Shown here one piece after another: positions 44,236 to 55,887 of a stretch of DNA of 64,000 nucleotides. Source of the DNA: Asterella californica (Eukaryota; Streptophyta; Marchantiopsida; Marchantiales; Aytoniaceae); assembly GCA_036924285.1 (NCBI GenBank), contig JAYKYS010000007.1, positions 5,890,001-5,954,000 on the forward strand, in the 5' to 3' direction. A program made the position numbers and the translations under genes. The number at the start of each line of letters is the position of its first letter. The stretch's first letter is position 1. The notes under the pieces were generated by a model. It searched no databases, was not told where the DNA came from, and was given only the letters and a program-made list of their open reading frames with translations.

Positions 44236-46068
44236 GGACCTGAAAGAAATTCCTCCTGCTCTTCCTGCGTTGTCCTTCTCACTTTGATGAGATGCTTCTG
44301 TGAAACGCTCTCGTGTCGTGGACTGGCTCCTACTTGAAATTCAGACTTCGATGCTCATGAGAAGCAAGCTAGGCCCCAGTTTATGGACTTTTGGCACAAT
44401 TTCGGATCTCCACTTTCATCGCATCAGTGGATAGAGCTCTTTGTCAGCACTCCATAGGCACTTCGTCTACTTCGTTTGGACGCCTAGTGGAGAAGTTACA
44501 AGACTCGAAAGATGGGTAAAACAAGCTAAGCCTCAGCTTATGGGCTTTTGGCACAACTTCGGATCTTCATTTTCTTTACATCGATGGATAGAGCTCGTTG
44601 TCAACTTTCCATGGGCATCTTGTCTACTTCATTTGGACGCCTAGTGGAGAAATTATGCAGCTCGAAAGAAAGAAAAATCAAGCTAGGCCCTAGTTTATTC
44701 TGCTTACTGGATATTTGCGGCTCCAAGGCCTATACTAAAGACGCGAGGGGCCTGCTTCCTGATTATTGGAAAAAACTAGTACGTATTGTGACTGTCGTAA
44801 GGGGGCTGCTTAAGGGGTTAGCTTGCATCTGTGATCTGTCAGCCGACGGTTAGAGAGATTTGGAGGTCCAATGCAAGCGCGCAAGGCGTCGTTGGGTTCA
44901 GATCTGTGCAGGCTACGCGTTGGTTAAGACAGTTCGTGAAAAGACGGATCGAGGGATGTGTTCTGAGAGAAATTGAGACGCAGGGAGAGGATTTGGAGAG
45001 CTTAAGTGATCTGTGAAGGAGAGTTGGACCGTTCGGGCCGTTCCGGAGTCCAAACTTGCTGTCCTTGGATCCATCAGGATCAGAACAACAAGTTCTTCAG
45101 AAAATTGAAGACGATATGAAGTTTCATCGAGCGGTTTGGGAGTTCTGAGTGAAATTGACTCGCAAGGAAGCGCTTACGTCAGATTTTCATTCGCTTGCGA
45201 TCTGAGATTGGGTTGTTGTTCGCGATCGGTGAGTCAAGCTCTTCGTTCTTGGTGCCTATGCGATCAGGGAGTCTTCATCTACGCATAGGAGAAGACCATG
45301 TGTAGACTGGATTGTTGGTTTGGGTGTGGTGAGCATTTTGAGCCACAGGGAGTCGATTTATGTCAGTTTTTTGCAACATGCGACCAAATTTCTTGCGCGG
45401 TTTTGCAAGGGGAACTCCAAACAGCTTGTTTGGAGTCTCGTTGGGTTCAGGGTAGCCAGATCTACCTGCCAGAGAAGACAAATCAGATCAAGCGATCCGT
45501 TTGAGTGGTGTATGCGGTTTTAAGCCGTAGGGAGGAGTTTTTGAAGGTTCGGTCATCTGCGACCGAAAACCGACGATATCTCGTCGAGAGTTGGATATGA
45601 AGGTTTCTTGGGCCAACGGAGTCAGGGAAGAAGACCCTATCGACATCTGAAGACTGTTCGGCAAAAGGAGAAAGTTCTCAGATAGATCCTTTTCGGTTTC
45701 TTCGCTACGGGTTTTGCTCTTTTGAGTCTAGTTGGCTATATACAGCTTGTGGTAGCTAGCTTTGGCTAAGAGCTTGTACATGGATGTGGTTTGGACTTGG
45801 GTTTCAATAGTATGATACTGGTGCAGCTCTGTTTGTTAGCAAAGAGAAGTTTTTCTAGCTTTGAGCTACGCTTCGGTGGTTTTGGGTCAGGGTTGAGATT
45901 CAGGGGTTCGTTTTAGGAGCTTTGAAGCAGATTACAGACCGCTCTGGTCTGCTTCTCTGTTTTGTGTTCTTAGGAAGAAAGAACCGGAAGTGTACATACA
46001 TTTAGAGTTGGTATATATTACAGCATTCGTTTTCGTAGTTGTTTTTCTTTGTCTTGTCTCTGTTCAGC
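44236..46068. mobile_element. 1.8-kb non-coding insertion inside the second Tnp2 copy
   Basis: The transposase similarity breaks at 46069 and resumes at about 44235 with almost no coding sequence lost, so about 1.83 kb has been inserted. It has no long ORF. Its left third is a 157-bp tandem array related to that at 55141-55640. The rest is unique, with repeated short words such as TTTTGAGCC(A/G)(C/T)AGGGAG and CCGTAGGGAGGAG, giving an LTR-like impression. I could not fix TG...CA ends or a target duplication, so 'solo LTR' is only a guess. Confidence 0.5.
44350..44700 (+). repeat. 157-bp tandem array, about 2.2 copies
   Basis: Units contain CTTTTGGCACAA(T/C)TTCGGATC, TGGATAGAGCTC, TTGTC and TTTGGACGCCTAGTGGAGAA. 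The same units occur in 55141-55640, so the array is a module of a dispersed repeat. Confidence 0.85.
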
Positions 46069-48357
46069 TCACAACATCTCCACAGTCAGGAACTTCGCGT
46101 TTTTCTGGACATCCTTCACGCAATATCTGACACGACAACGCTTTAAATGAAATAATGTCTCATCTACTGAACGTTTGTGCGGTGGATACTTTGACTTCTT
46201 TCTGTTATGAGGATAAACAACATTATCATCAACGAGGACATACTCCATGTGATTTCTCTTACAACCAGCATACCCACCATCTTTAAATCCCCCAATCTTA
46301 CATTGTGCGAGATGATCTCCTGCAAAGTTCATTAACACTGCATGTATGGTTATTGTGGGAGGAACAACAAAATTGATATTTGAAGAGAACCATAGCCCTA
46401 AAGTACTTGCAGGAATAACATTATTTGATATTTCAACTCTCTCTATAAATGCTTCTTATAGTTCTTGCAAGAAAGGTTCTAAGAATGTTATCAACAGCTG
46501 AGAATTCTTCTGCTCAACTAAACACCGTGATCTTGTCGATATGAATAAGACAGGAATGGGTTGATTGAGAATATTCTTTTCACATACATTTTTCCCTCAA
46601 TTTAAAATAACCACTTCAACTGTCCAGCAGTCTCTTTGTGTTGTCAAAGAAGATTGCCATCCATCCGACTGTCCTTGAAGTGAGACATTCAAAGGACATC
46701 CTTATATCAATGAAAACAAGCATGGACAATAAGATTTCAAAGATTCCACAGTTACATACTAACATCCAAGAAAAACTAACTCGAACAATTTAACTTAGAC
46801 AGCAATATGATATATACGAGGGTCTACTCTTTACCTGGACAGTGTGTAGCTCTGCTTGGATTAATGCACTGCACAGTGAGCAAGGAAATTCGTATCTCTT
46901 TACATGTTGGTTGTAATTATCTTTGGTTGAAAGCTCGGGACACATGATGGGGAAGGCTCTGTATTTCTTTCTACATGTAGCGTTGGGACATACAACATGT
47001 AATAATACTTGTTGGATGGATTCCAAAAGTCTTGGTACAACCAAGTCTTAGATCCATGCCAAAACTCAGATACGATAAGAGAGACATCATCAACTTCTTT
47101 TTCAATCCAATCTGCACGTGCTCTCCACAAGGTTAAAAGATCATACACAAACGATCTACAATTAAATCATTCTTTCAGAACTCTCATGAATGGAATGTAG
47201 TTGAACATCAAACAATCTCTTTGTCTGGATCCACACTGCAAACAAAAACTACAGTTTATACCTAATGAAGAATAGACACATCATTTTATTGAGTCTGACC
47301 GATCAGTCTGGTCTACATTACAAGGGAGAAATAATTGGAGAGAGTGTGATTTGGTTTCAGACCTCGTACATACTCTCCATCTTGATGGTTCAACCATTCC
47401 TAACACCTTGTAAATTTGTTTGAGTACTCTGAACGATGAAGAAAAGCTCCAAGTCTGCGAACCTCCTTTCCAACTAGGACCTATCACAACACACAATTTA
47501 CTTATCTATATACTTTCTGCATCTTGCATTGAAAAATATGGATTATTTGCAAAATTGGTTTTGTAACAATATGCAGGAAGTGGAGAACTGAAATGACTTT
47601 AAAGAAGTTTAAATACCTTATCTTGCATTTGCAACGACATCCCACTATCATCGATCATCGACTATAATAAGATTAGTTGTCTCAATAACATGTTCTAACG
47701 GCAATTGTAGCTCTGCATTCGAATTGAAAACATTCTCAGTCGGAGATAGTGATTCAACATGATGAGCCTGATGATCATTTCCTTCGCTTGTCGTAGAAAG
47801 AGAAGGGGTTATATGTTCAGATGTAGAAAAATCAAAGAAGAGACGTCCTCAGATTCTGATGAAAGATTATCCATCAAGGCAGTTTTAAACTGTAGACATG
47901 AAGCGTGTCTATGAAATGTTGAATGTGAGACGCGCTTTCCACCACAAAGAGGACAATTGCAAGTGTAATATCTCTCATTTCTATGATTCACTTCACATGT
48001 ACTACAGATGGTCGCACTGGAAATATCAGCGTTGGCATTCACGTCGCTAGCATCTATGCTAGTGCTAACATCCACGTATGTGATATTCATAGTTGTAATG
48101 CTCGACCAATGTTTATAGAAAGTACTTTTAGATATCAGTTTGAATCCTTGAGGATGACCAGCACACTTCTTACAGTCACATCTGTATCTTTTGCCGGCTG
48201 CGTCCATGATCAGAGCCTGCACCTTTGCACGTAGATACCTCTCAAGAGAAAGTTGAACATATAAGTTATATACACCACAGCTACAAAAAATGATAGATTG
48301 TGAAACAAACTTACATAGAGGGAGATCAACAGGGAAACAAGAATCATTAATCTGCAC

Positions 48358-49368
48358 AGTTCATAGTTTCAAAAAAGAAATGATTGTACATTCTGCAATC
48401 GACTATTCAGCGGAAAGTTGTGAAACAATACTTGCATGGGTCCCAACTGAAAATGTAAAACCTCTGTGTCTTACACACTGGCTGTCAAAACCTCCTGTTC
48501 CGAGATACCGTCTCAATGATCAATTTTATGTAGTCACAAAAATGCACATTGAATTGAAATTGTAAGCTCTCATGTGCACGGCATTGGCAGTCAACCTCTT
48601 TGTTTCTGGAATGGTAGTTCTATGGACTTTCTATTATGAACAAGGAGCAAATCTCAGACTACGCATACGCACGTCAACTCAAAAGTTGTAAAGCATCTTT
48701 ATAGTCCTAAGATATGGTTACGATTTATCTCTAAAAGTGACTGTGACAAAGTGAACGTAAACCTTCAAGTGTCAGAGATCACCTTGAGGGATGTTCCGGG
48801 ACGATTCTTCACTTTCTCACCGGATAGTACCATGTGGAAGTCTTAGAGTTAGAGTGCTTGACCGCTACATCATCCCTCGCAACACTTAGCCATGTGTTTG
48901 GAACTTCAGATGGTTATGTTTCACGGAACTGGTATATCTTTTCATTCCAGCTGCGGAATAGACCAGCTGCTAGAACTGTAGCGGAGGTAGTGATCATGAG
49001 AATCCTCTAGCCACTAACAATGGAGAGTGACTCAGCTGCAAACAAAGAAGTTCGGAAGGAAGCGGTGGAATCAACTGCGGAGGTTTATACTCCTGAGAGA
49101 ACTGAAGGGACAGAATAGAGGACCTATAAAAGAGAGATGAATAGAATCACAAGCACCTGCAGACGCCAGATTCCAAAAAGAGTAGGTGACAAAAGTACTC
49201 CACGATCAAAGTCACTCCAGTGCGAAGTGCCACAGCAAACTGATTGGTCAAGAGAGGCTGATATGATGCCAATGCTCATAGAGGAAAGAGGCATCCATCG
49301 TCGTGAACCTTCATGGGTCCACTTTTGATGAGACAATCTCTCCGACAGCCGCCGCACTTCCAAAATAG
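48358..49368. other. Intergenic stretch
   Basis: No gene recognised; it would include the 5' terminal region of the second Tnp2 element. Confidence 0.3.
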
Positions 49369-49605
49369 AGCAAGCAAAATCAAAAAGAAGGATTTGAGGA
49401 TGACCTTTAGAGAGTGAAGGAAATCCGGATCCACCTTGTCAGTAACTCATATTATTATAGACAAGTTCAACACGCACATCCACGTGGAGCAAAAACAAAA
49501 AGAAAGATTCGATGATGACTTTCAGAGGAGAAGGAAATCCGGACCCACCTTGTCAGTAAGTCATGTTATCATAATAGACAAGGTTCAACATGCACATCGG
49601 CTATG
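49369..49605 (+). repeat. Two-copy tandem repeat, 117-bp period
   Basis: Units start GAGCAA at 49369 and 49486 and contain GGAAATCCGGA(T/C)CCACC, then CTTGTCAGTAA(C/G)TCAT, ATAGACAAG and CAACA(C/T)GCACATC. Similarity is high. The unit boundary is followed by the hairpin at 49586-49620. Confidence 0.8.
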
Positions 49606-49620
49606 CGGATGTGCGTGTTG
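49586..49620. repeat. 13-bp stem-loop
   Basis: CAACATGCACATC (49586-49598) pairs with GATGTGCGTGTTG (49608-49620), with one wobble and a 9-nt loop. Confidence 0.8.
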
Positions 49621-49819
49621 AGAGTCTTACATACGTAAGGTCTTTCGTCTCTTGCTTTTGTCTCATTCGGCTGCCGTAACTTTCGTCATTTATCAAACAT
49701 TTTTTTTTCTCGTGCCTCTTCTGTGCAAGCGCTGTACGTAAGCCGTTGCCGTCGATAATTATTAAGTCGATCCCTGATGGGAGTTTTTTCTAGCAGGATC
49801 GTTGATGCCTTCTACGGCT

Positions 49820-50600
49820 CTCTTCTTGCTCAGGCCGCTGCCTGACAGGAGCTGTCAGTGGTGGAGGACGTGCGGGGCCGTTGCTTCCATGGTCTGTTTC
49901 TTCGCTGACCTAACACTCGAGGCTCCCTCACACTTCTTTTTTTTCTTGCAGGCTCGCTCACGGCTTCTCTTTTGGCTCGAGCCGTTGCCTGACCAGACCT
50001 GTTAGTGGTGGAGGACGTGGCTCTCGATATCGTCTCCTTGCGGGGCCGCTGCTTTCATGGGCTCTTTCTTCACTGCTCTAACACTCAAGGCTCCCTCGTG
50101 CTTCTCCTTTCTTCTTGCAGGCTTCTTCTTTCTTCTCTTCTTGGTCAGGCCGCTGCTCTACGGGACCTGTCACTGCTCGATTTCATCTCCTTGCGAGACC
50201 GAGGAGTTTCTTTTCTCGCTCCTCGCTCGACATTATTGATTGCTGGCTCTAGATTTCATTTCCTTACGGGGTCGCTGCTCGTTCAACGTGGGACTGGGGA
50301 GTTCTTGCTGAAGCCGGTGCCTTACAGATGGAGGACGTGGGCCTCAACTTTATCTCCTTGCAGCCAACTGCTTCCATAGACTCTTTCTTTGTTGTCTTAA
50401 CACTCGGGGCTCCCTCCCTTACTTCTTGCAGGCTCGCTCGCGACTTCTCTTCTTGCTCAAGGACTTGTCAGTGCTCGGGGATGTGGCTCTCGATTTCATC
50501 TCGATGCGTTGTTGCTAGACGACGTGGGACCGGGGAGTTTCTTTTCTTACTTCTCGCTCCACATTATTGGCTGATGGCTGTGAATTTCGTCTCTTTATGA
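49820..50600 (+). repeat. Degenerate GC-rich minisatellite, 4-5 units
   Basis: Related units of roughly 150-200 bp recur: GTCAGTGGTGGAGGACGTG (near 49853), GTTAGTGGTGGAGGACGTG (50001), AGATGGAGGACGTGG (50327) and GTCAGTGCTCGGGGATGTGG (50467). They are interleaved with AACACTC(G/A)(A/G)GGCTCCCTC and CTTCTTGCAGGCT(C/T)(G/C). Several frames stay open by chance in this biased sequence; none looks like a gene. Confidence 0.65.
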
Positions 50601-51593
50601 GGTCACTACTCCTTGGACGAAAGACCAAGGAGTTTCTTTCTCACTCATCTCTCGTTACATAGATGATCCGATGTCCCACTTGCTATCGGGACTACTCTTC
50701 GCACCGTCACTGATTTCTACTTTTCGTCTTCTTGCATGGTCACTTTGGATGTTGTTCCTCTATGATCGCGTTCTCGAAGGACATGAGAGTAGGACGAGGA
50801 ATCTGCTGCTCCTGCTGACCTGCTGCTCTTGCTCGCTGATTAGTGCTACACACTCGCTGCCGCTGTGTAAACGACTCGTCTTGTTGCTGATATTGTTCTT
50901 TTTTGATTGACACAAGGACGGGACGGGAATCTGGCGCTCTCGCTGTTGTGGTGCTGTGGTGCTGTTCTTCCACTCCTACCAGCACGATATCGACTTGCTA
51001 TCGCGAGGTCAGTCTCGTGCTGCTCGAGAACACATGAGTATAAGGATGACGACACCTACTTCGGCACCTACTACAACACACATGTCCACGGGATAGGCAC
51101 TTCCTTGCATGATAATTGCCTTGTTTTGCATCGTGCTTCGGATATTGTCATCCCAAGTACTTCTCTTAACATATCTTCTCATTTTTACTAATGACTACTG
51201 ATTCTGAACGCAAGGACGAGACTGATGATGACCAACATGACAGTCTTGACCTCTCGCCTTCTCCTCGTCCATCAAACCCTTTGCTTGTACCATCCAGTCC
51301 TTTGCTTCCGTCATCTACATCAGACATGTCCACTTCTGTCTCTCCACAGCCTCCATCTCTTTATAGTCTATTATGTCTTTTTGTAACCATGGTATCGAGG
51401 GTTACAAGTGTCAACGTGATCAATTTGCAGTTCCATCGATTCCACCTCCTTATCCCTTGCTATTCCACCTCCTTATCCCTTTCCTTCTCTGAAACGGAAC
51501 TGTACCTGACTAGAAGCTACATCTACATCGATTCACAATTTGCTTAAAACTGTCAAAATTCCTCTTGCTTGGGTTAGATTATGTCAAAATAAG
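50601..51593. other. CT-rich stretch with a low-complexity ORF
   Basis: The frame 51191-51547 (plus, ATG start) encodes an acidic then Ser/Pro-rich stretch with no known fold. I list it here and not as a gene because its composition alone can explain the open frame. The rest shows no gene. Confidence 0.3.
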
Positions 51594-54500
51594 TCATCAA
51601 CATAGATGGTGATCACAACAATCCGGTCTTGTATTCGTAATGAATACAAGGTAGAGTCTGAACTACAAAGGTGGAAACCAAGAGATTGCAAGTAAGAATT
51701 GATCTTTGCATACCATGCTCTTGGTGCTTGTTTTAGACCATAGAGGGCATTCCGTAACTTACACACACGAGAAGAAAACTTCGGATCTTCATAACCTAGA
51801 GGTTGCTGCACGTAGACCTCCTCTTCAAGATCACCGTTGAGGAAAGCGTTCTTGAAGTCCATCTGGTGCATCTTCCAACCTTTCTGAGTTGCAACTGCAA
51901 TTGCTGTTTGAATAGTCACCATCTTCGCAACAGGAGCAAAGGTCTCCTCAAAATCAACTCCATGTTGCTGTGCGTAGCCCTTAGCTACCAATCTAACCTT
52001 GTATCAACACACAGTACCATCCGAGTTGCGCTTGACCTTGAAGACCCATCTGCAACCAATCGCTTTCTTACCTTGAGGTAAGTCTACCAACTCCTAAGTC
52101 TGTTGGTGATGAAGCGCAGCAAGCTCAGCTTCCATAGCACTTACCCATTGGACCTTGTGCATCGTCTCTTCAAGCGAACTCGGTTCCTGTTCCTGAAGAA
52201 CATTGGTCATATATGCATAGTGCACAGCAAGAAAACCTTCATGCATATACCTACTCACTGGATGTTTTGCCCGCTCAGATCTGTGAGAGATAATCGGTGT
52301 ACTAGTCACCTCACCTTGCAACTGATCTGATGTAGATGCCAAGGTCTGGGACAAAGTATCCAGTGGATGTGGAAGATCCACATATCTGGATGAGTCAAAC
52401 ATACGCTGCAATAGCACGCACTCATCCTATGTAGAAACTACACTAGTTTCACTGTGTTACATGGACTCCAGTGTTAACAACAGCTCTATGTGCAACAGAT
52501 TCTGATATGGAATCAATGACTTCTCCAGATCCTCCACTCAACATACTACTTTGAGGTACTACAGTGGACTGACTCCTTGGTTCTATAATAGGTACAGGAT
52601 TGCAGATGCAAACCAAGACTGTAGGTCATCAAAAACAACATCTCTACTGATATAGAACTGCTTGGACGAAGGATTGTAACATCTATATCCTTTCATATCA
52701 GAAGCATAGCCAAGGAAGATACATCTATCTACTTTCGGATCTAGTTTCTTACGTCTTTCATCAGATATATGCACATAACAAATACATCCGAAAACTTTAA
52801 GGAAAGAGTAATCAGGCTTACTGTCTGTGAAGACCTCCATCGGTGTCTTGCTGTAGACTACCGCTGTAGGCGTCCGGTTTATCAAATACACCATACATGA
52901 AATAGCTTCTGCCCAGTAAGGTCTAGGCATGGTCTTCTCGTTCAACATCGCACGAGTAGCTTCTGCTATGTGTCGATTCTTGCGCTCCGCAACCCTGTTC
53001 TGCTGCGGACTATAACTGTAGGTCTTCTGACTTCGAATGTCATGCTCACGCAGATATGCATCGAACTCTCCAGAAAGAAACTCGTCTCCTCCATCAGATC
53101 TCAAACAGAGGATAGATGCTCCAGACTATTTCTCCACCAACTTGCGGAAAGTCTGGAATGCTAACAGTACTTCGGTAGAGGACTTGTTTCTCAACAAATA
53201 GATCCAAGTATAACGCGAATGATCATCAATGAACGACACGAAGTACTGAAAATCGGTCATACTTGGCTGAGAAGCAATCCATACATCAATGTGAACAAGC
53301 TCCAGAAGCTTGTTTGCTCTACTACCTCATCCTTTAAAGGGCTGTCTAGCTTGCTTGCCGAATTGACACGCTGCACAGACTCCAGTGGGCTCACTAGATT
53401 CGAATTTGGGCAGACTTGTAACCAGGTCAGAACTCGGAAGGCTTTTCAGTCTCTGAAAGTTCATGAGCTCAATTCGCTTGTGCCAGATGTCAATGTCAGA
53501 CACTACAGGACCACTCTGTCCATACATGGCAGCATGTAACTTAGGCGTAGATGCATCTAGTTTAAATAGCCTACCACTCTTGCTACCTCGAGCTATGATA
53601 ATGTTATTCGAATCTTCAATAAAGCATCCATCTTTATTGAAGCGCACTTGCAGACCTTGCTCTATCAACTGTCTTACAGATAGCAGGTTTCTAGTCAACG
53701 TGAGTACATGTAAGACATTCCGTATACCAGTAAACGTTGAAGCAGGAATGTCAAGTGGAATGTTACCCTTGTGCTGGATCTTGTGCTTGGTGTCATCTCT
53801 TGTCATCATAAACTGTGGAGTCTCCACAAGCTCGAGTGTACTGAACCACTCCCGATGGAGAGTCATGTGACTAGTGGCACCGAAGTCGATCACCCAATCA
53901 GTCATGTGGTTCGAAAGCCGCACAACTTTGATGCGTAGTAATCAGCAACTATTCCGAATAGACTTGCTTAGTGACTGCATAGCCTTGTTGGTTGCTGTTA
54001 CATTGCTGGGGGTTGTTGTCGTATTGGTGTCTTTGATCTTTCTGCTTCTTGTAGCACTGATTCGCATTGTGACCTTACTTCTTGCAGTAGTTGCAGGAAC
54101 CAGACGCTCGTCTCTGGTTGTTAGAGGAACCAGACTGTTGCTGGTTCTGATGGTTCTGCTGCTGCGATTGCTGTTGCTGTCCGCGATCTCGTCCATGTCC
54201 AGCACCCTTGCCACGACCCTTGCCTCGAGATCCTCCAAAACCTACAAAATAGACAGATTCTTGCTGGTCCATCGAAGTAGAACTACCCAGTAGGCGCACC
54301 TCCTCTCCTAACATCATAGGAACAAGTTCATCAAACCGCGGAAGAGGTTCTCTGGTTGAAATCGATGTTATGAATTGTTTGTACTTTGTAGGCAGTCCCT
54401 GCAATGTGACTCCGATCAAGACAGCGAGATCAATCTCGACTTTGACAGAAGATAGCTAATCCGTGAGCTGCTTGACATGGTTCACGTAGTCGTTGATGCA

Positions 54501-55130
54501 CATCGACCCCTTCTTCACGGTGGTGAACTGCTGCAGCAATTGTAGCTTCCGCGCCTCTGTTCCAGATTGAAACAGACGCGCGAGTGCATCCCAAGCTTTC
54601 TTGGGCGTATCACAATCTTGAATGTGACCGATCATTCGATGTTGAAACTGTCAGCACTATGTAGTGAATCGTCTAGTACGAACGCTTCTTCCACTCCTTG
54701 AATTTCGGGTCCGAAATTAGTACTTCATGTGCTTTCTCCTCCTCAGTGACAAGATCCCATAGATCTTGTCCCTGTAGGAAAGTCATCTAGAACTTCCATA
54801 CTTGATAGTTGTTCTTGTCGAGCTTCTCTCCGGTGATCAAAGATACGAATTCCGTCATAACTGCAATGTTGAAATTGCTCTGTTCTGCACGTGGAAAACC
54901 TCACAGAACCTTCACGAAACTCGTCTCTCCACACAGCGCTACCAAGAGTTATCACAAATCATAAGAATTCGACTCCGTGAACTCCTCCTGTAGCGAGAAT
55001 GAAGAAAGAAACTGTCCGCAAACTGTAGGTGTACAAAACACGACGGAAACGTCGAAAGAACCACCAAGAAAAGTCGAAACTGGACCAAATGAGGTCAGAA
55101 ATGAGCGTGCGATCCCTTGAAAATTTTCAA
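51594..55130 (-). pseudogene. Truncated second copia element of the same family
   Basis: Minus strand: leader from about 55130, gag ATG 54858, zinc knuckle (CNYCKK, first Cys intact) near 54090, protease (WVIDFGATSHM) at about 53895, integrase HHCC and DDE region (RSDGGDEF near 53100), RT (GLKQAPRAWYAKI), stopping right after YVDDL at about 51594. No LTR, RNase H or 3' end, and the 5' end stops inside the leader equivalent to about 34465 of the first element. Several stops and frameshifts. It is valuable as an outgroup for the lesions in the first copy, because at the gag stop, zinc-knuckle and double-stop sites it keeps the coding codon. Confidence 0.85.
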
Positions 55131-55140
55131 ATTTTTCCAT

Positions 55141-55640
55141 CCATGTTTGATTCTTTTGATACAATTCGGGATCTCTACTTTCATCGCATCAGTGGATAGA
55201 GCTCCTTGTCAACACTCCATAGGCACTTCGTCTACTTCGTTTGGACGCCTAGTGGAGAAGTTACAAGACTCGAAAGATGGAGAAAGCAAACTAGGCTCCA
55301 GCTTACGGACTTTTGGTACAATTCGGGATCTCCACTTTCATTGCATCAGTGGGTAGAGCTCCTTGTCAGCTTTTCGTAGACACTTTGTCTATTTCGTTTG
55401 GACACCTAGTGGAGAAGTTACAGGAGTCGAAAGATGGGTAAAACAAGCTAAGCCCTAGCTTACAAGCTTTTGGCACAACTTCGGATTTTCCTTTTCATCG
55501 CATCAATGGGTAGAGCTCGTTGTCAGCTTTTCATAGGCACCTTGTTTACTTCGTTTGGACGTCTAATGAAGAAGTTATGTGACTCAAAAGAAGAAAAAAT
55601 CAAGCTATGCCCTAGTTTACTTGTTGACTTGGTGTGGTTC
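55141..55640 (+). repeat. 157-158-bp tandem array, three copies
   Basis: Units are marked by ATTCGGGATCTC(T/C)AC at 55164 and 55321 and the related ACTTCGGATTTTCC at 55478, each followed by GCATCA(G/A)TGG and TTTGGACG(C)C(T)TA. The array is related to 44350-44700. It abuts the truncated 5' end of the second copia, so a recombination or insertion breakpoint lies at about 55130-55141. Confidence 0.85.
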
Positions 55641-55887
55641 TCTCTTTATCTTCATACTCATCAAAATTAAGACTTTACACAATTTGACATTTATATGATC
55701 TCTCCTTCCTACACGTACTCAACATGATTCTTTGTGTTATAATGTGGATTTAATCATATAATCTCTTTTTCAAAGGATAATCTTCTTCTTCTGAATAATG
55801 TACATTGCACTTTGCAAGCTCTTTCTTCTCATCCATAGACCCCCTAGTATCCAAAACATGCAATAAAACAGTATCGTCAGTAATCTA

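Larger units (their letters stand above)
42050..48207 (-). pseudogene. Second Tnp2-type transposase, old and split by an insertion
   Basis: Minus-strand relic of the family seen at 14776-18872. In order: zinc-motif N-terminus from ATG 48207 (RYRCDCKKCAGHPQG, then NCPLCGGKRVSHSTFHRHAS) to 47809; 47496-47281 (PSWKGGSQTWSF and EPSRWRV, matching EWKGGE and QPVRWRL); 47148-46790 (LTLWRARADWIE, then paired Cys); 46338-46069 (FAGDHLAQCKIGGF and GYAGCKR). Coding similarity resumes at about 44235-43800 (SYDVMHTLPL, FKKFNKEF, then a KAEEHLFF segment) and ends with 42415-42050 (CPPRPEINEIVLCKF, TVKVSWIR), which aligns with the last exon of copy 1. Many frameshifts. The two N-terminal C-x-C-x2-C blocks are clearer here than in copy 1. 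Old; far more diverged than copy 1. Confidence 0.7.

Noticed and set aside
44236..46068. Definite solo LTR
   Set aside because: I could not place TG...CA ends and a 5-bp duplication at the break points, so only 'insertion' is claimed.
49802..50600. Several overlapping plus-strand ORFs of 60-124 codons
   Set aside because: They arise from the GC- and CT-biased minisatellite; frames overlap each other and share repeated peptides only because the DNA repeats.
51191..51547. Plus-strand Ser/Pro-rich ORF with an ATG start
   Set aside because: Low complexity explains the open frame. A CNHGIEGYKCQRD-like stretch in another frame hinted at a zinc knuckle but lacks the proper spacing.
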